Positions 13,125-27,900 of a DNA stretch of 64,000 nucleotides are shown piece by piece. A program made the position numbers and the translations under genes. This stretch comes from Anisakis pegreffii (lineage: Eukaryota > Nematoda > Chromadorea > Rhabditida > Anisakidae): the NCBI GenBank assembly GCA_035041965.1, contig JAPYMA010003025.1:1-64000 (forward strand), read 5' to 3'. How positions within the stretch are numbered: the stretch's first letter is position 1; every line of letters starts with the position of its first letter. The notes below the pieces were generated by a model. It made no database searches and was not told where the DNA came from. It saw nothing but the letters and a program-made list of their open reading frames with translations.

Positions 13125-16100
13125 TTAGATTCTCAAGAGGATGCCTTGTTTCGGACCTATCATCAAATTATGAGCCGATAAGTCGAGTTGTTGTCTTTTA
13201 TAGTAAGTGTTACAATTGGATGTCATCGCAACAACACTGACGTCGGCTGCTGAACGGTCTTCTGGTATCAGTGGTTTCACATCCACTGGACGATCGATCG
13301 CACCGAAATTGCTCACAACGATATAAGCCTGTAAATGAATGCCAATTTGTGAATCTATTATCTTCATTAGAAGAAAAAAACCTTTTTCTGTTCATTACGA
13401 CAAAATATGAAAAAGCATGCTGATCACTTTTTGTGGATGGATATGTTATTGAGAATAGGTTTCATTTTCAAAATTAAAAGACAATTCAACAGGCGGAAAC
13501 AAACAGCACATGGATAATGGTGTGTGGTCAGCAAGACCTAACTGAACAGGTTCATTCTCTTGAGGTAAACGTAACCAACCAATTAGCCACGATTATGTTT
13601 TGAGGCATTGATGTTCTGAGGCATTTGAGGTAAGTGCTTACTATTAGTGAAATAATCAAAGGTTTGTTTTGAAAAATCTTCTTAAACACTGAATATTTTG
13701 GGAACTAGCAACTGAAGCAGATTTTAGGTAATGAAATTCGAAACGAGAAACGTACAGGTCCTTCAGTTTTCGTATTCTCCGATCCGGCACGATGTATACG
13801 AGTGTACATGATAAGATCGCTAGCGAATGGCGTTAAAGTCATCGCAGCGAATGCGATATTCTCATCGCGTTGTCGTAACTTCGCTAACGTTTTAAAGGTC
13901 TTCAACGGTGACGTTAATGCTTTATATTGCGTCTGAAATCAACAATTTTGGAATGCGCTTCATTGACGGAATATTCGAATTCTGAACAATCGCTAGTGAT
14001 ATTGCAATGTAAAATTTGCACTGCCACGCAAAACAGCCACATTTCTCTGATCAGTGTCGATAGCGTGATAGTTTTGATCACCTAGCAAAATAAATGGTTC
14101 GAAGAAGAAACGAACTCACTTCGAAATTCAATGTTTCATAGTCGGGTGTATTCGTATAAAATGGTTGCTGGGCTCCAGAAGTGAAACCGGCATACTGCGT
14201 TGAATCCCATTGCATTAAGCCAGTGTATTGTCTGGTCGAATTGATCGCATCCGTGAGGCCAATCTCTTGACCGTAATAGATTTCTACAGCACCGGGCAAC
14301 GTCATTTGTATGAAAGTCATCAGATTACCGGTGTCTTGGTCAAATCTGGAGGTTTTTCGAGAAACGAACGAATTCGTGAATTGCCATATATGTGGTAAGC
14401 GAGTACGTTCGAAATGGCGCAATGACTTTGTAATCGAATTGTACAAACATCTCGCTACACCGTCTTGACAGGTGCTCTACAATAGTAATCATTACGTTCA
14501 ACGTGAAACAATATGAAACGAATCATTTGTTCTTATAAACTTTCATCAAACTGAACGTATAATCGACGTTTTACTGGTTCAGAGCGCAACACTACGATAT
14601 CAATGATGTTGATACCCATTATCATTAATGTTGTGAGCCTCAGCCAGGCTATGATCCGGCTTGTATCTAATATCCAATTATCTGTTATTACTACGATAGC
14701 ATTTCAAGAACTGAATGGTCACAATAATGATGTTTCAAATGTATACGCCAACCAGTGATGTTGCCTACTAGGTTTTTGCAGCCATTAGTCTTCTAATCAT
14801 AAGTTCTCGGTGCTTCTCAACCAGGAATTCCAAACGTTTCAAACAAATCAACGTACCGAATCAAGTTGAGCAACACCGTCATCGATAACGTACTCCATAC
14901 TCGCCAGGTTGTACTGTTGTTCATCATCGCGTGGCTGTACCTCCTCCATATCGTTCATCGTACAAAAGACGACTATATGCTTGTCCTTCAACGCTTGACT
15001 GTCACTTACATACTTATCCAATGCTTGATTGAAACTCTCCAACGCGGCCAATGCTGCTTTCGCCTGCAATATTACTCTTCATCACATTATTAATATTCAA
15101 AAATCCATATCTTTAGTTATGAATTTATTTATGAATTCAGAAATTATGAATTTATGAATTTTTCATGAATTTATCGTCATCGTTTTATTAATTCTTCATT
15201 CATCATTCCCGTTCAATGCTTCAAAAACATTTAAATGTTTAACAAATTTCAGTGAAGCAGAAAAGTGAATTGCGATGAATTGAAAATTTCGACGACGGAT
15301 GAAGAGGAAAATAAGTCATAAAATGTCGAGCAGCAGCTTACTTGAGGTGCAGTGGCTTGCGATTTCATCAGATGATGAATGTAGGCCAAATGGAATCCGT
15401 CAACGCCCGCTTCCAGATAATTTTGCGCTACGTGAATCATCGCCTTTTTCACCTCCTCGTTTTCCCAGTTCAAAATCGGATCTCTTCCATTATATGCCAA
15501 GAACACGTCGTCACTACCCGGCACACTAACATAGTTCTTGTCATCCAGTACATCAGATTTCTTCTTCCATATGTAAAACTTCCTGTATTTGCCACCTTTC
15601 TTCGCATCTTCGAACCTGCAAATTCAGCTGTGTGCTTAAATCAGCAGCATTATGCATCGACAATATTCACATATCTAAGTGCTTTTGTTGTGAGTCGAAG
15701 AAAACTCCTTCAAGATGTCATTGCAAGATGTCATTTCCGATAAAGTCGTGCATTTACTAAGCTGTTCCGCTGAACACCCGCAATAAGCTCAACGTACTCT
15801 TAATCATCCTTTTTTATCGTTGTTTTCCGATAGACTCTGATTCAGCTATGTTATTTGCGAATCGTGTTGAATGCACGAATAGTGCTCAATGCGCAATCGC
15901 TTGATCATATTTCTTGATCTATCTAAATCCGTTTTCCTTGCTTATTAGTAATACTGACCATATATGTTGCGATGAAGTGGTTGCTATTGGCAGATCCATA
16001 ACGAAATACATTCCGTGTTCATGGACCGCACTGATCAGCTCTTGGAATTGCTGCATCGTTCCGAAACGTTCATCCACTGTGTCAAAGTCAACCACATCGT

Positions 16101-18772
16101 ATGGCATGAAGTCATCCTCAAAACAACGATCATTCTCTCAATAAACGGCGTTTTCTAGTGAATTTGCTGATGAATTCGATGACGAATTGTCACAGAGTTG
16201 GTTAGAATGGATGGATATTATTACGATTGTAAGTTATTTCGTGACTGAGTTTGAGTTAAAATGAACAGCCCTTATTTGATACAATAATGTGATTTGACAA
16301 GTACACACACATCAATGTCTGTCACTAGTACACTGATCCAAAACCGGATTCACTTAACGCTTCTTTCCCGAACCAAAGTGTTTGCTCATAATTTTCCTCA
16401 GCAAAAAACGTTAGTTACTGTTGCATGACTATTCATACTGTTCAATTCATAACACTTAACTCATCCACTGTTCAGCAAATAATATTCATCAAATAGCAAA
16501 TAACATCCACTGTTCAGCGTATTGATTTCATACAAGCGATTAAAATACAGTTTGCCTTTGAGTTCAATTTTGATTATAATTCTCAATTGTTCACTCAATC
16601 AACAACAGAAAAGTGAATGTACGAAGAGATTCAAGCGATTTTATCGTATGTTTAGAACTCTTGAAGTCGTTGCTTGATTTAAGCCTGACACGATTTAAGT
16701 TAGAACCTGATAGCGGATAAATTCTCGACTCGTTATTCTACTCAATTTTCGACTGATGATTTGACTGCGAATGCGATCTCAAGGAGATTTGCTTACTAAT
16801 CAAGCTCAATTTACATTCGTGGTTGTGTGCATCGCAATATACCTTTTGAGTCTTTATCACAGGTGTTAACCAAATGTTTTGTATGCCAATTTTGCGCAAA
16901 TCATCCAATTTCTCTTCGACACCTTTGAAATCGCCAATTCCATTTCCATCTGAATCGCGGAATGATGGTGTGAAAACCTGAAATCATCACACTGCCGTTG
17001 TGCCGTCCAAAACTTTCATTCAAATTGTTCAAGTATTTCACCTAATCAGATCGACTAATTTTCGTCAAATTCCATTCTTCACTGAAAGTTGTTTGTTTAT
17101 TCTTATGGTTTCGATTTCATGTTAGTATGCGATTGATGCGCTCGCTCGCTGTATTGAATTTTGGCAACAATGAATCGCTGCTATCACCAGAAATGATCAG
17201 TCATCACCAAATGAATTAAATATTTTATCAGTAGAGGGTCGGCATTATCACTATTAAGCTGTTCACGTGATTTTTTGCGATCATACTTAACCACTGAACA
17301 CTGATCAGGTAAAATCGCGTGATAGGAAAGATCGATGATGTATTATGGATAAAGCGTGACTATACTCATGATACCACTATACTCATGATACTACCATTGA
17401 GTCTGATTCTTGACTCCTTGTTCAGCTATAAGTCATGAATTCGTATTCAGTTTCAGGCTATTTCACATGGGATTTCCAAAACTTTTTCCCGGAGAAACTC
17501 GGAGAATTTTTCACCCTCAGATCATAACGTCCGCTAGAAATGAATTGTTTGCTCCTCATTAGTTTCACGGAAATCGAAAAACCTGTCGTCATTCATTGCG
17601 GTGATTTGATTTAATGATGCAATGCTTACGCTTATGTTGCGATCGTTTACAGTTTTATGAAATATTACATCGATTTTCGCTTGATTGCAACAGGTTTTTG
17701 TGAACTGAATTGTTTTGACAGATTATTTGTTTGTTTAATCGACTGCTGACGATCGTTATTCGGGCATTTCGGATTTAATACGCACAAAGTTTTGATTCAC
17801 TAATGAATCATGACCAAACCGATGCTTGAATCGCCACTAGTAAATTTTAATGAATCAATCGTGTGATTGTGATCCATAACTTGTATGAGCATTGTGTTTA
17901 TTGCTATAGCCATTATTACTGTTACTATTTTTGATCAAACAGTAATGTAGTTTATTGCCCGAAAGAAGGTACGAAAATCTCACACAAACCTGATAGCTAA
18001 TTTTGGTTTTCCACCATTCTGGTTGCTTTTTCTGGACGCATTTCGGACTGAGTACAACGATTAGAATTGCACCGACGAACATCGCTATCCATGCTAACCA
18101 GAACAGCACGAACAGGGTCAGCCTGAAGCGACAAAAAATATCCACTTCTACTGTCTGAGTGAGCGTTACGAAATACTTCGTCTCATTCAGTCTATCGAAT
18201 TCGCTCTCGTGCTGCTACTTCAGAAGATTTTGCCAAAAATTGCAATTTCTTGCTGATTCCTTAGATGAATTGGATCGAAGTAATTCGTTACAAACCGCAG
18301 TGTTTTCCAGAATGGATCATTCCGAAATTGCTCCAGTTGCTCTTTCGTCAGCCCGATTGTTTCGCCTTTCGCAGTCAAACTGATGGCTTCCGACTCCTGC
18401 AAACAGTTTGTAGACTACCTTTCTTGATGCGCGCAATCGATCATCAGATCACAAATTGATTGCCTCAGTGGAATTTGATCAGTTTCGATGATCATCTCTT
18501 GGGAGCAGAATGAGAGATTAGTGGAATAAAAATTGCGCTCAGAGTGAGTGGATTTTACAGTAATCTTTTTTGAACGTTCAAAATTTATAAGAGTGCGTTA
18601 TTGCTTGAATTGTGAATTGTCGCATACTCGATCGGAAGTATCGTCAAAGAATTGTAATGCACAAATGGGAATTGCTCAAAACCTTTGTGTATTTGGCTTC
18701 TCCATTTTCAGCTTCCATGAGGTTTGATTCTTTGTCTTTTGACAGTGGTGCAGTTGTATTCTCCTCCGACAT
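13125..18772 (-). CDS. atgp: Amino acid transporter heavy chain, SLC3A/4F2hc-type (ATGP family)
   Basis: This glycosidase-like type II membrane glycoprotein pairs by disulfide with an SLC7 light chain to bring a heteromeric amino acid exchanger to the surface (known role of the family). Exons on the minus strand, 5' to 3': 18772-18683, 18396-18296, 18122-17990, 16977-16843, 16116-15959, 15615-15342, 15063-14857, 14476-14120, 13932-13756, 13328-13125; about 611 residues. Residues 1-63 are cytosolic, 65-88 form the transmembrane helix, and Cys92 in SPKC sits where the light-chain disulfide cysteine lies in 4F2hc. A GH13-like barrel follows: TPSFRDSDGNGIGDFKGV, DFMPYDVVDFD, GVDGFHLAYIHHL (276-288). 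The catalytic region is lost: GFRxD of active enzymes is GFHLA here, and the region-I NH pair is absent, so it should not hydrolyse sugars. Which worm paralogue (atgp-1 or atgp-2) it matches is not decided. Confidence 0.92.
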
Positions 18773-21700
18773 CGCCGCCACTCGATTACCTTATCAACTG
18801 AAGTAACATTACGTTCACAAAATGTACGATTGCATTCTTCATCGGTAATGCGATTATATTCATTCCTATATACCTACTGACAACAATAATATCGAATCAA
18901 AATATCGAAGTACAACTCCAAGGAACGAGCCTCCTTTCAGGCAGTCACAATTTCCAACTATTCCCTTAATAACCAGCAATCACTCAAATCATGCCACTGG
19001 TGGGGCGTGACAAGCATCAAAATCTTTATTATGGCTTTAGTTCGGCTGTCGTTACTGCTATCAGCAGCGCCCAATAGTGATATCAGTAATTGCTGTTATC
19101 AGTCAAATAATCTATTTATGTGCAGTGCAGAACAATTGATCATTAATATCATTATCAATTTTATCGCTTTGTAGCCCACCAACTGCCAACAATAATTTCA
19201 ATTTTTCATACTAACAAAATGGAACTTAAAGCGGTCGATTATTTATAAAGTGTTAATTGCAAATTCGAGGGTCTTAAATAATTCATTAATTAGTTGCATC
19301 TTCGGTCAAGAAAAAATGAACAAGAGGACATCGCCTGATCGTAGATAGTAGCAATGTGAAATGAACGAAAGTAAAACGGAGTGAATGAGGAAGGGCATCG
19401 TCGCTAAGCGGTGCTCAGATGTTAAACCAATGCGATTTGGTGCTGCTGCTTCGAATAATGTCAGCTAAGCAAAAACGAATTCAAAAGAAAGACAAAACAA
19501 GAAGCATTCAATGCAGAAGAAATTGTCGAAACACGGAAGCATTGCTGTGATTTGGGCAGATTTGAAGAGCTTACAATAGGAGCGATAGCGTTCAATGATT
19601 GATTACACGGAGACTTCGGCGACAAAAAATGAGTGATGAATTGAACTCGGAATAAGTTATGCTCACAAAAACTTTTGCTACAAGAGGCCTTTTGTGTGCT
19701 TGGAACTACAGTGATGATGACTGACGGTAGTGCAATTTTATACGTCTTATGTTGGTTGACATTCAATCCATTTGTAATTCTTTCCATTATTCAACCAAAC
19801 ACCATTTGTTAGGCAATGTAAAAGGTGATTTATAATACCGCATTCACAAAACTTTCTTTCTCGTTGACACCTCAGTACATAAATCAATTTCATAAATTAA
19901 CACTTGAGTACTAACAGCCTCTCAATAGAACATTCATCGAATAGATTCAACAGACCCAATTCAGCATCAAAAATCATCGATAAATCATGATCACATGCAT
20001 ATTCACTTAGCATTTTGCCAGCAATTCGTTCAGAGGAATGCCCAAATGCTCATTGAATGCCCAAAAATATTCAATGTATTCTCAACAGTGTCAGTTTTCA
20101 CGATGAGTGAGCATAATCTCATGCTCATCAACATATCATTGCTGCAAAATTTTTGCGAAGGCATCATATTGTTTTAAATTTCAGAAATTATTGCCGAATC
20201 GTATTAATTTCAGCAATAATGATAATTACAAATGAATTGTATTATAACTGCTATAACAATCATTATTAATATCAGTACGGACTTTTTGATCAGAGACTGC
20301 AATGATTCACAAAATTCAAGATAACATGATTTATAAAGGTTGAACATTGCTAATGCATGCTTCTGAAAGAAGAAATGCCCACTCGAAATTATAAATCTTG
20401 ACAGATATCACTGAATATAAACTTCGGAAGCATCAGTAAGAGACATGCATTCATCACTGATTCACTTGCGCTAACAATAAGCTGAAACGACGGGAACTAA
20501 AATGATGAAGTGCATTGTAAAACAACAGTCGAATATAAATTTGCGTATGCAAATTTATAACGTCACTAATGTTTTTTAAATGAAATGAATTGACACAATC
20601 AATTCACATTATTCAGCTGACGTGATGAGCACTTTGAGCGAACAAGCAAAACCTGACAAGCAGGAAGATTTGTTGACGAAAAACACTACAAAAAAGAGCG
20701 ATGTTTAACGAGGAAGCGATTGATTCGTCGAAAATTTCGAACTGAAATGTAATTGAACGGAAACGTAAACGTACGAATGAATATTCTTAACGTCCCAAGC
20801 GTTATTCTTAGGGCAACAATTAAACATTGAGAGAACATTCCATATGCACAAGAAAATTTCCGTAGCGTTGCACTGTACGGCATTGCAGAGAGGAATTCGC
20901 TCACCTGATCGTTTGCCTTACTTTAATATGAAGTACAAAATGCGAAACAGTAATAAATTGCATCATTCTGACGCTTTCTGTGCCACTAATTTAAACACTG
21001 CTAACACCTCTAGAAAAAGTTCATTCAAACACTCACTAATATTACGCTTCTTGTTCGACGGCAGTTTCTGAAATAAGAAGATTGATTTAGGAATGCCTTA
21101 ACGACTGAAAATCCTTCGTTCTCTGTTACTCTGAAACGTTCGAGGCACAAATAAGAATGCTGCATTTCACTGTTACGAGATGAAAAATATTTGTTCAAGG
21201 ATCCGGACTAGCTGATCAGGTAATGCCGGTATCGCGAGAAATCATATATATCTTAAGTAACGATGTAGATCATCATCACTTCATAAGAGCTACTACTTCA
21301 GTAGCTCAAACGATCTCAATACAGTCGCTCTGTGTCAAGGTTGACATATCGCGACGATAATAAGTACTCTACTGTATATTATCGCACATCTCAAACCAAA
21401 AGTGTTGCATACGTTGTAATATTGATATACATTTCTATTATATGTATAAGGATCATAGAATTTTATTGATAATTTATTGATAATTCATTCACAGTTCACA
21501 TCATTAACTGAGCTCTAATGAATGCACGGGAACAATAGAGATGTTCAATTAATAACGTTGGGTTGGCAGTTTAATTACCTAGAAACTAATAAACGTAGTT
21601 TAGCTAGTAAACCTAGTTGAGGAGGTACAACTCACTGTGCTATGTAAAGTTAAAATGCAAAAAGAAATGCTCATTTGACTAACAAGTATGGAGATGACGA

Positions 21701-24700
21701 TGATGGCTAATCTGTTTCTCGAGTGATGACAAGTAGTTTGATTGGTGGATGGATGGATGGATGCATATCACTTAGGTACTTGACAGATTAATCGAGTTAG
21801 AACAATCACCATCGTGCTACCCTTGGTGGTCACTTAGTCAAGAGTTCAAGAGTTCATTTCAAACGATTCCCGAAAGAAGGAATCTATTAGTAAACAGAAA
21901 CCGGTACTTATAAATCTGATCAGTGTTTGGGGTCAAAAGGAGTACACTTTCGCGATCGTCCCGGCTCTTCTTCATCCACCGCACCTGCATGTTTGCTTAT
22001 TATGTTTTATAAGATGAACTGAGAAGATAAAGCTGAGAATAGTGCTAGATTTGAAGGCAATATAAATATACCCACTCTAATTGTAAGCAATTTGTTTGTC
22101 ACAGCTCTTGTTTCCGGTTGAATGTTTAATAACCCATCATTTGCGCATATGTATGAATGGCGGTGAGGACTCTTAATGAGAGGATGTTATATTTGCACTT
22201 GGTGCAAATGAATTAGTCGATAAATCATTATATCTGATGTATATGTTGAGAATTTCTCAGGAGATCTAATGATCACATACGCATCTCCTCATCTCGTATG
22301 ACACATGATATCGCAGCAAATCTAGGAGGAATACTGAAAAGAATGTTTGTTCATGGTAAAATCTTTAAAATGCATCTTTTGATGGATACATTTTATATGC
22401 ATTAAGGACTTTGATCATTACAACTCCTAATAAAATTTCTGTTGAGAACGTGCTGGATCTCAATGTTTGCTTGCCCTTGTACACGTGAAGTGTACTCCCA
22501 AGAGCATTTCACGTGAATATTAGCACAGTGAAACATATCGTGATTGGCACGTACGATCACGCGATCCACTTCGAGACTGTAACGCTTAGTCACTAATCAA
22601 ATGTATTTTCTTAAGGAAAATGTATGCAATGCAAAAAAAGAACGTTGTTAATAACGTTCTGTTTTATGAACTGTTCATTAAAATTTTTTTCAGTAGGAAT
22701 TCATAGTGTAAACATTGAAAGAATGCGATGAGTAGAATAGTTTTATGCCTTCAAATCATATTTCGACGTGAAGACTTATTTATAACCGCATTAATGATTG
22801 AATGGAAATGAGTTTGTGGTATTAAACAACGAATATGAAATATTGACCGTCGAATCTCGCTTGAACTGCTTACAATGACTGCAATTGAACAGCAACTATG
22901 AAAGAAAAAATTCCCAAGGAAATTTCAAATTTCAAGTCTTTGCAGCTTATTGTCAGTAAAAACTCTCACAATTAGATCTCAGAATCATGTCATGAGATTT
23001 CTGGACAGCTCTGATTTATTGCCCCTTTCTGATTTTTTTGATCGAGTATCAACAGTGAGTGCCTATCAAATCCTCATTTCCACAAGTGATTTGACTATCA
23101 ATTGCTGAACTGCATTTGATTTTCAGGTGTGGATAGAATGCATTGAATTTTTTACCATCGTTTTGCCGTCCCCTAATGAGATTTTAAAAGACACCGGCAG
23201 TCTGTATCTGATGTTGACTTTGATGTTTTGTTGGTACTCAAATTGATTTTGAGTGATTCTTGAACGTACAAAATTGCTATTAGGAAAAAATCACTTGAAT
23301 GTACAGATGGATGGTTAATGCATGTCTATCGCAGGTACACTTCCTCAAGTGAACACGAAACGAGTTCAGATCCGAATTAATCGGAGATCAGTTAATCAGT
23401 GTTAACTATGGATGTATATCATGTTCTCCAAAACGAATCCAGCATCAATCGCACCATTCAACATTTATTTATCTGTATCCAGTCGCTCGTCAATGAGATC
23501 ATACGCACATATATGTTTCCTGCTTCATACGTATTCTAATTTTAGCAAATTTGTAAATTTGAAACAATTTTGCACGTATTTCATCACAAGCTGCGGTGTA
23601 TTTGCTCATTGCTTTCACACCAGTAAAACGTTATCACCCCAAATCAGTGATGTCAACTTATCAATGACTTTATCGCATTGTCCATAAATGCATCATTTTG
23701 GAATGTACCATTTTCGCACGTTCATAAATAATTTCTAATTGAACTGTGACGCTCGACACACCATTGAGCTGTGGTTATTACGTGTTGATAAGGTGAAAGA
23801 TTATACGAGTACTTTGATCAGTACTAATAGATCAGTACGAATACTGCTAATATCCACCGTGAACTTTGATGAAAACTCACACAGTTGGTCAATTAGTTGA
23901 AGGATTGGAGTAGCGAATCGGAAAGAATTTTAACTCTGTTCGGTCACTCAAGCCTTGATCGATATCTATGAGGAACGATTTGGAACGACGATGCGATTTC
24001 CAATTATAATTTTTGAAAGCAATGAAAAATAATTGCTTCAAACCACAAGAATTCGGCATTTAAAAATTTGGCAAAAGAATGGAAGAATTTGCAATGGAAT
24101 GAAGTGTTTAAATAGAAAGAGTAATGTCAATGAAAAATGAATGTGATTCACGCTCTTTGAAGTGGTTCGGCTGGCAAGAGTTGTTTGGTGCCCGAATTGT
24201 GCCATCTGTCTAGTTCGGTTGCACTGCTCTTTTTCTGTTTCAAACTAATATCATATTGAATTAGGAATATAATGAGGGATACCTAAAGCATCTTTATTTA
24301 AATAAGCCCGTATCTTCATTCAACTTCAACGTTCAGCTCGAAAGAAATAAGGCTTGCCAAATGCAAGAGATACTTCAATAATAAATCAACACAAATATCA
24401 AAAGAAGCTGCTCCATCACTCAATACGCCTTTCGATGTAAAGTCGGCTTGAGACACAAGCAAAAAGAATTTAAGATTTACAAAAATCATTGCGTCAATTT
24501 ACGATCGCATCTGAACATTATTACATTATTCCGCTTTTGATGTGAAATGCCGCTACATCTCCAGCACCTTTTTATCTCCTCTTATCTCTTAAACTCCTCA
24601 CAGCACACCTCGTAATCTTCATCTGCTTATTGTATCTGTTCTCATTAATCATTAATCTTCACTCCTCAGAACAACTTTCTAATCCGATCAATCGTTTGGT

Positions 24701-24988
24701 GCAGTTATCCGTTAAGCGCTTTCGTTCTCTTTCGCAACGAGCATTCAACGAGCTGTTCTCACCGCGTACTGTTTCCTCATATCCTCTTGTTCGAATATCG
24801 CTATCGTTCCTACCTCTCAGCTACAAATCTAACCTCACATTGTCAGTGCTTCAACTAGCCAACTTACCTAACACGTGCTGGCACTGCTCTATTGTATAAT
24901 ATTATCATTTAATGATTTTATTTCGTAAAATCATATTAAATAAGTTCTTATAAAGACATCTCAAGAAACCTGATCAATTCCATATTCA
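18773..24988. other. 6.2-kb intergenic region between divergent atgp and nas-39
   Basis: The 5' ends of atgp (minus) and nas-39 (plus) face away from each other across this gap, so promoters of both should lie at its edges. No exon series is visible. A short GGAT tetranucleotide tract is at about 21743-21762. Open frames such as 19461-19787 (minus), 22402-22593 (minus) and 23412-23687 (plus) lack a recognisable family or paired splice sites. Confidence 0.5.
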
Positions 24989-27900
24989 ATGGCTAATAAT
25001 CTATGCTCCCTAATAATGACTCTAATGATCTTTATTCTATCGTCATTAGCCACAACAAACTGTCATCATTCAACTGAGCCACTCGAAACTCATCAATTCG
25101 CCCGTATAACTGACTCAAGAAATGTTGGGTTGTATCCGTCAAAAGCGAAATATCAGATCGGTGATATGGTATTCGATCAATTTCCATTCAGGTTACTTAC
25201 CTATTCAGATTACCTATACATTGAATTTTTAAAATCTCTTTCAGGTTACTTGCAGATTGAATTTTTGTGACTTTTGTCGACGTTTCTCATTCATCAGCAT
25301 AAACCATCACACTACCCTATTTTGATCGCTCCAGTGCCATGAATTTTCAACCATGAAATATCACGACAATTATGTAAATTATTCGAAAGCATGGATTGAT
25401 TAGCACCACCGTAATGGGAATAATATAACCGATTGACTCATTAATGTGTTCAACAAATTTTACAAATTATCTGAAAGAGTGAGTGAATGTGAGTGATTAA
25501 AGGCGTCGATCTCGCGCGGCGACAGCTCGTAGAGAACGGATTTGGCCGAACGGAGTGATACCTTATGAGATATCATCAAACTTCTCAGGTAACTCAGCTC
25601 GTCGAGCTTTGCATGTTTCATTTCGTAGGTGAACATAAATATCTCTTTCAGAGGGCAATGCGACATTGGGAGAATTACACATGCATATCGTTTGTGCCCA
25701 GACAGCCGCAGCATAACAATTACATCGTTTTTACCATCGACAAGTGCGGGTCAGTATTTCAACTTTCAAATAAACGTCATATCCTTAATGAGATATTTGC
25801 TATTTACTTTATTTTGTGTTAAAATTCATCCACTGCCATCAATCACTTCAACCACCTTCAAACATCTCACATCTAATTCCATGATCTGCTAGTTGATCGC
25901 TGTTCAAGTCTCATCTGGAACGATAAATAAACTTAAGTTCGGGATGGAGACGAGTGCATTCTTCATATAATCGAAATAATTTTCAGTTGTTGTTCTTATG
26001 TTGGTCGGCGAGGCGATGGCCCGCAAGCAATTTCAATCGGAAAGAACTGCGATAAATTCGGCATTGTAGTTCACGAATTAGGCCACGTTATCGGTTTCTG
26101 GCATGAACACACCCGATTGGACCGAGACGATCACGTCGAAATTTTCTATAAAAGTATCCAACAGTGTAGGTTATTCGCCTACATTACTATAGCTATTCTT
26201 ATTGATCGTATTCTATAATAGTTGTTAGCATCACTGTAACTGTTAGCAGTTCTATTGCGAGCATAGTCATAATCGAGCTTTATGGCGATATCCTCACTGA
26301 GTTCGTTCATTGACAACCGATCATGTTCTATTTGAATTAATCAATCTACTGTTATACCATTTGACCTCAACTGATTGACGACTCACTTGAGTAACTGAAA
26401 AAGTAACAAAAATTTCAGCGCAGGATTATAACTTTGATAAATTGAAAACTGATGAAATTGATTCACTGGGTGAACCGTATGATTATGCCTCGATAATGCA
26501 CTACGCAAGAGACACGTTCTCACGTGCCATTTACCTCGATACAATACTCCCAAAAGTTATCATGAATGGGCGACGACCTGAAATCGGACAACGAATTCAG
26601 CTCTCACCTGGCGATATTGCTCAAACCAAAAAATTGTACAAATGTCCTGGTTCGTACAAATTCAATGCCACTGCCATTGCTTTCATTCTCATTAATTTAT
26701 TTTGACATATTGATATTGTTCGCGATATTTTCGGCACTGCCAAGAACTGCTATCATTTACTATTGTCATAGTTAGTGCTATTATTGTGAGCAAGATGATT
26801 GTTTTTTGACGTGAGCATTATTTCTGATATTTTCGTGTCTTAGATTGCAATTTGAAGAAAGAATTAAACTTACTCAATTGAAGCATGTGGTGAAACATTA
26901 ATGAGAGAATACGGTGAGCTGCGATTGGATGGATATGGAGAATGTGAATGGCGCATAATAGCATCGATGGGCGAAATAATTGTTTTGAACATATCGACAG
27001 CTCATTGGGAACGTTCCGTGGATGAGTGCGTGATTGAACAAGACAACTTCGTTATCATTCGAGACGGGTATTATAACGGATCACCGATTTTGGGTTTGTC
27101 TCTTAAATGTTTCATCCAATTCAGTGACGTTTTCTCAACGCCTCCGAAGTTCATGTGGGACTCTTTTATCAAATGTCCACTGCATTTTGCTAAGTTTCAT
27201 GAATGTGTCTTTCTGTTGCAATTTCCGTCGAAAGATAGTTTGTGCAAGTAGGACTGATGCGGAATGAATGAAAACTTGCACTTTAAGAGAGTTGGGCAAT
27301 AGAGCGCTATTCGCTAATTGGAGAGAGTTTTAGCGGAGTAGCTATTCCGCTACTTCACTAACTTTCGCTTGTTAGCAAAAGTTAGTGAATAGCGAGCGCG
27401 CTGTTGCACACCGCTGTACTGCAGTACATTCAACTGATTGCTCTGATGTTGATCGTTAGCAATAATCAACAGGATGACCACATAGTATAATTGTGAGATA
27501 ATTTTAAAAAACGACTGAATTCACCACGGACTGTCCGTATGAAACAAATAATTGATTCTAGTTTTTCATGTGAGTGAATGACCAATTTCATCATGCCTAT
27601 ACCGAATGAAAAACTGCAATTATAGCTAAAATATGCGGCGGAGTCGCTTCAAGAACAATATTTTCAACAGGCAATCGACTATTCGTTGAGACAAGAACCA
27701 CGTCTTCCCTCTCGATACCGTTCGCTAATTACGTTGGTCCGTTTTCTGATGCATTGTGGAACTTCGATTCAAAATATGACCATTTTCAGTGCACGATTTT
27801 GCAAATAAACTTCTTAACCTTTTGGCATTGTATCGCTCGGACTAATTCTTCCACATGACAATGCTCATCAGTTTTCACTGTTGGTCCAGTTGATTCTGTA

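Noticed and set aside
15299..15743. Long plus-strand open frames of 76 and 133 codons
   Set aside because: Antisense shadows of the conserved atgp exon 6 on the minus strand.
22402..22593. Coding-looking minus-strand frame (HCANIHVKCSWEY)
   Set aside because: It lacks an ATG and convincing partner exons; composition alone is not enough.
27737..27747. Longer exon 7 of nas-39, reading through to FSD with a GC donor
   Set aside because: The GT donor after 27736 keeps the frame into CUB2 and gives the expected length; the GC alternative breaks phase.
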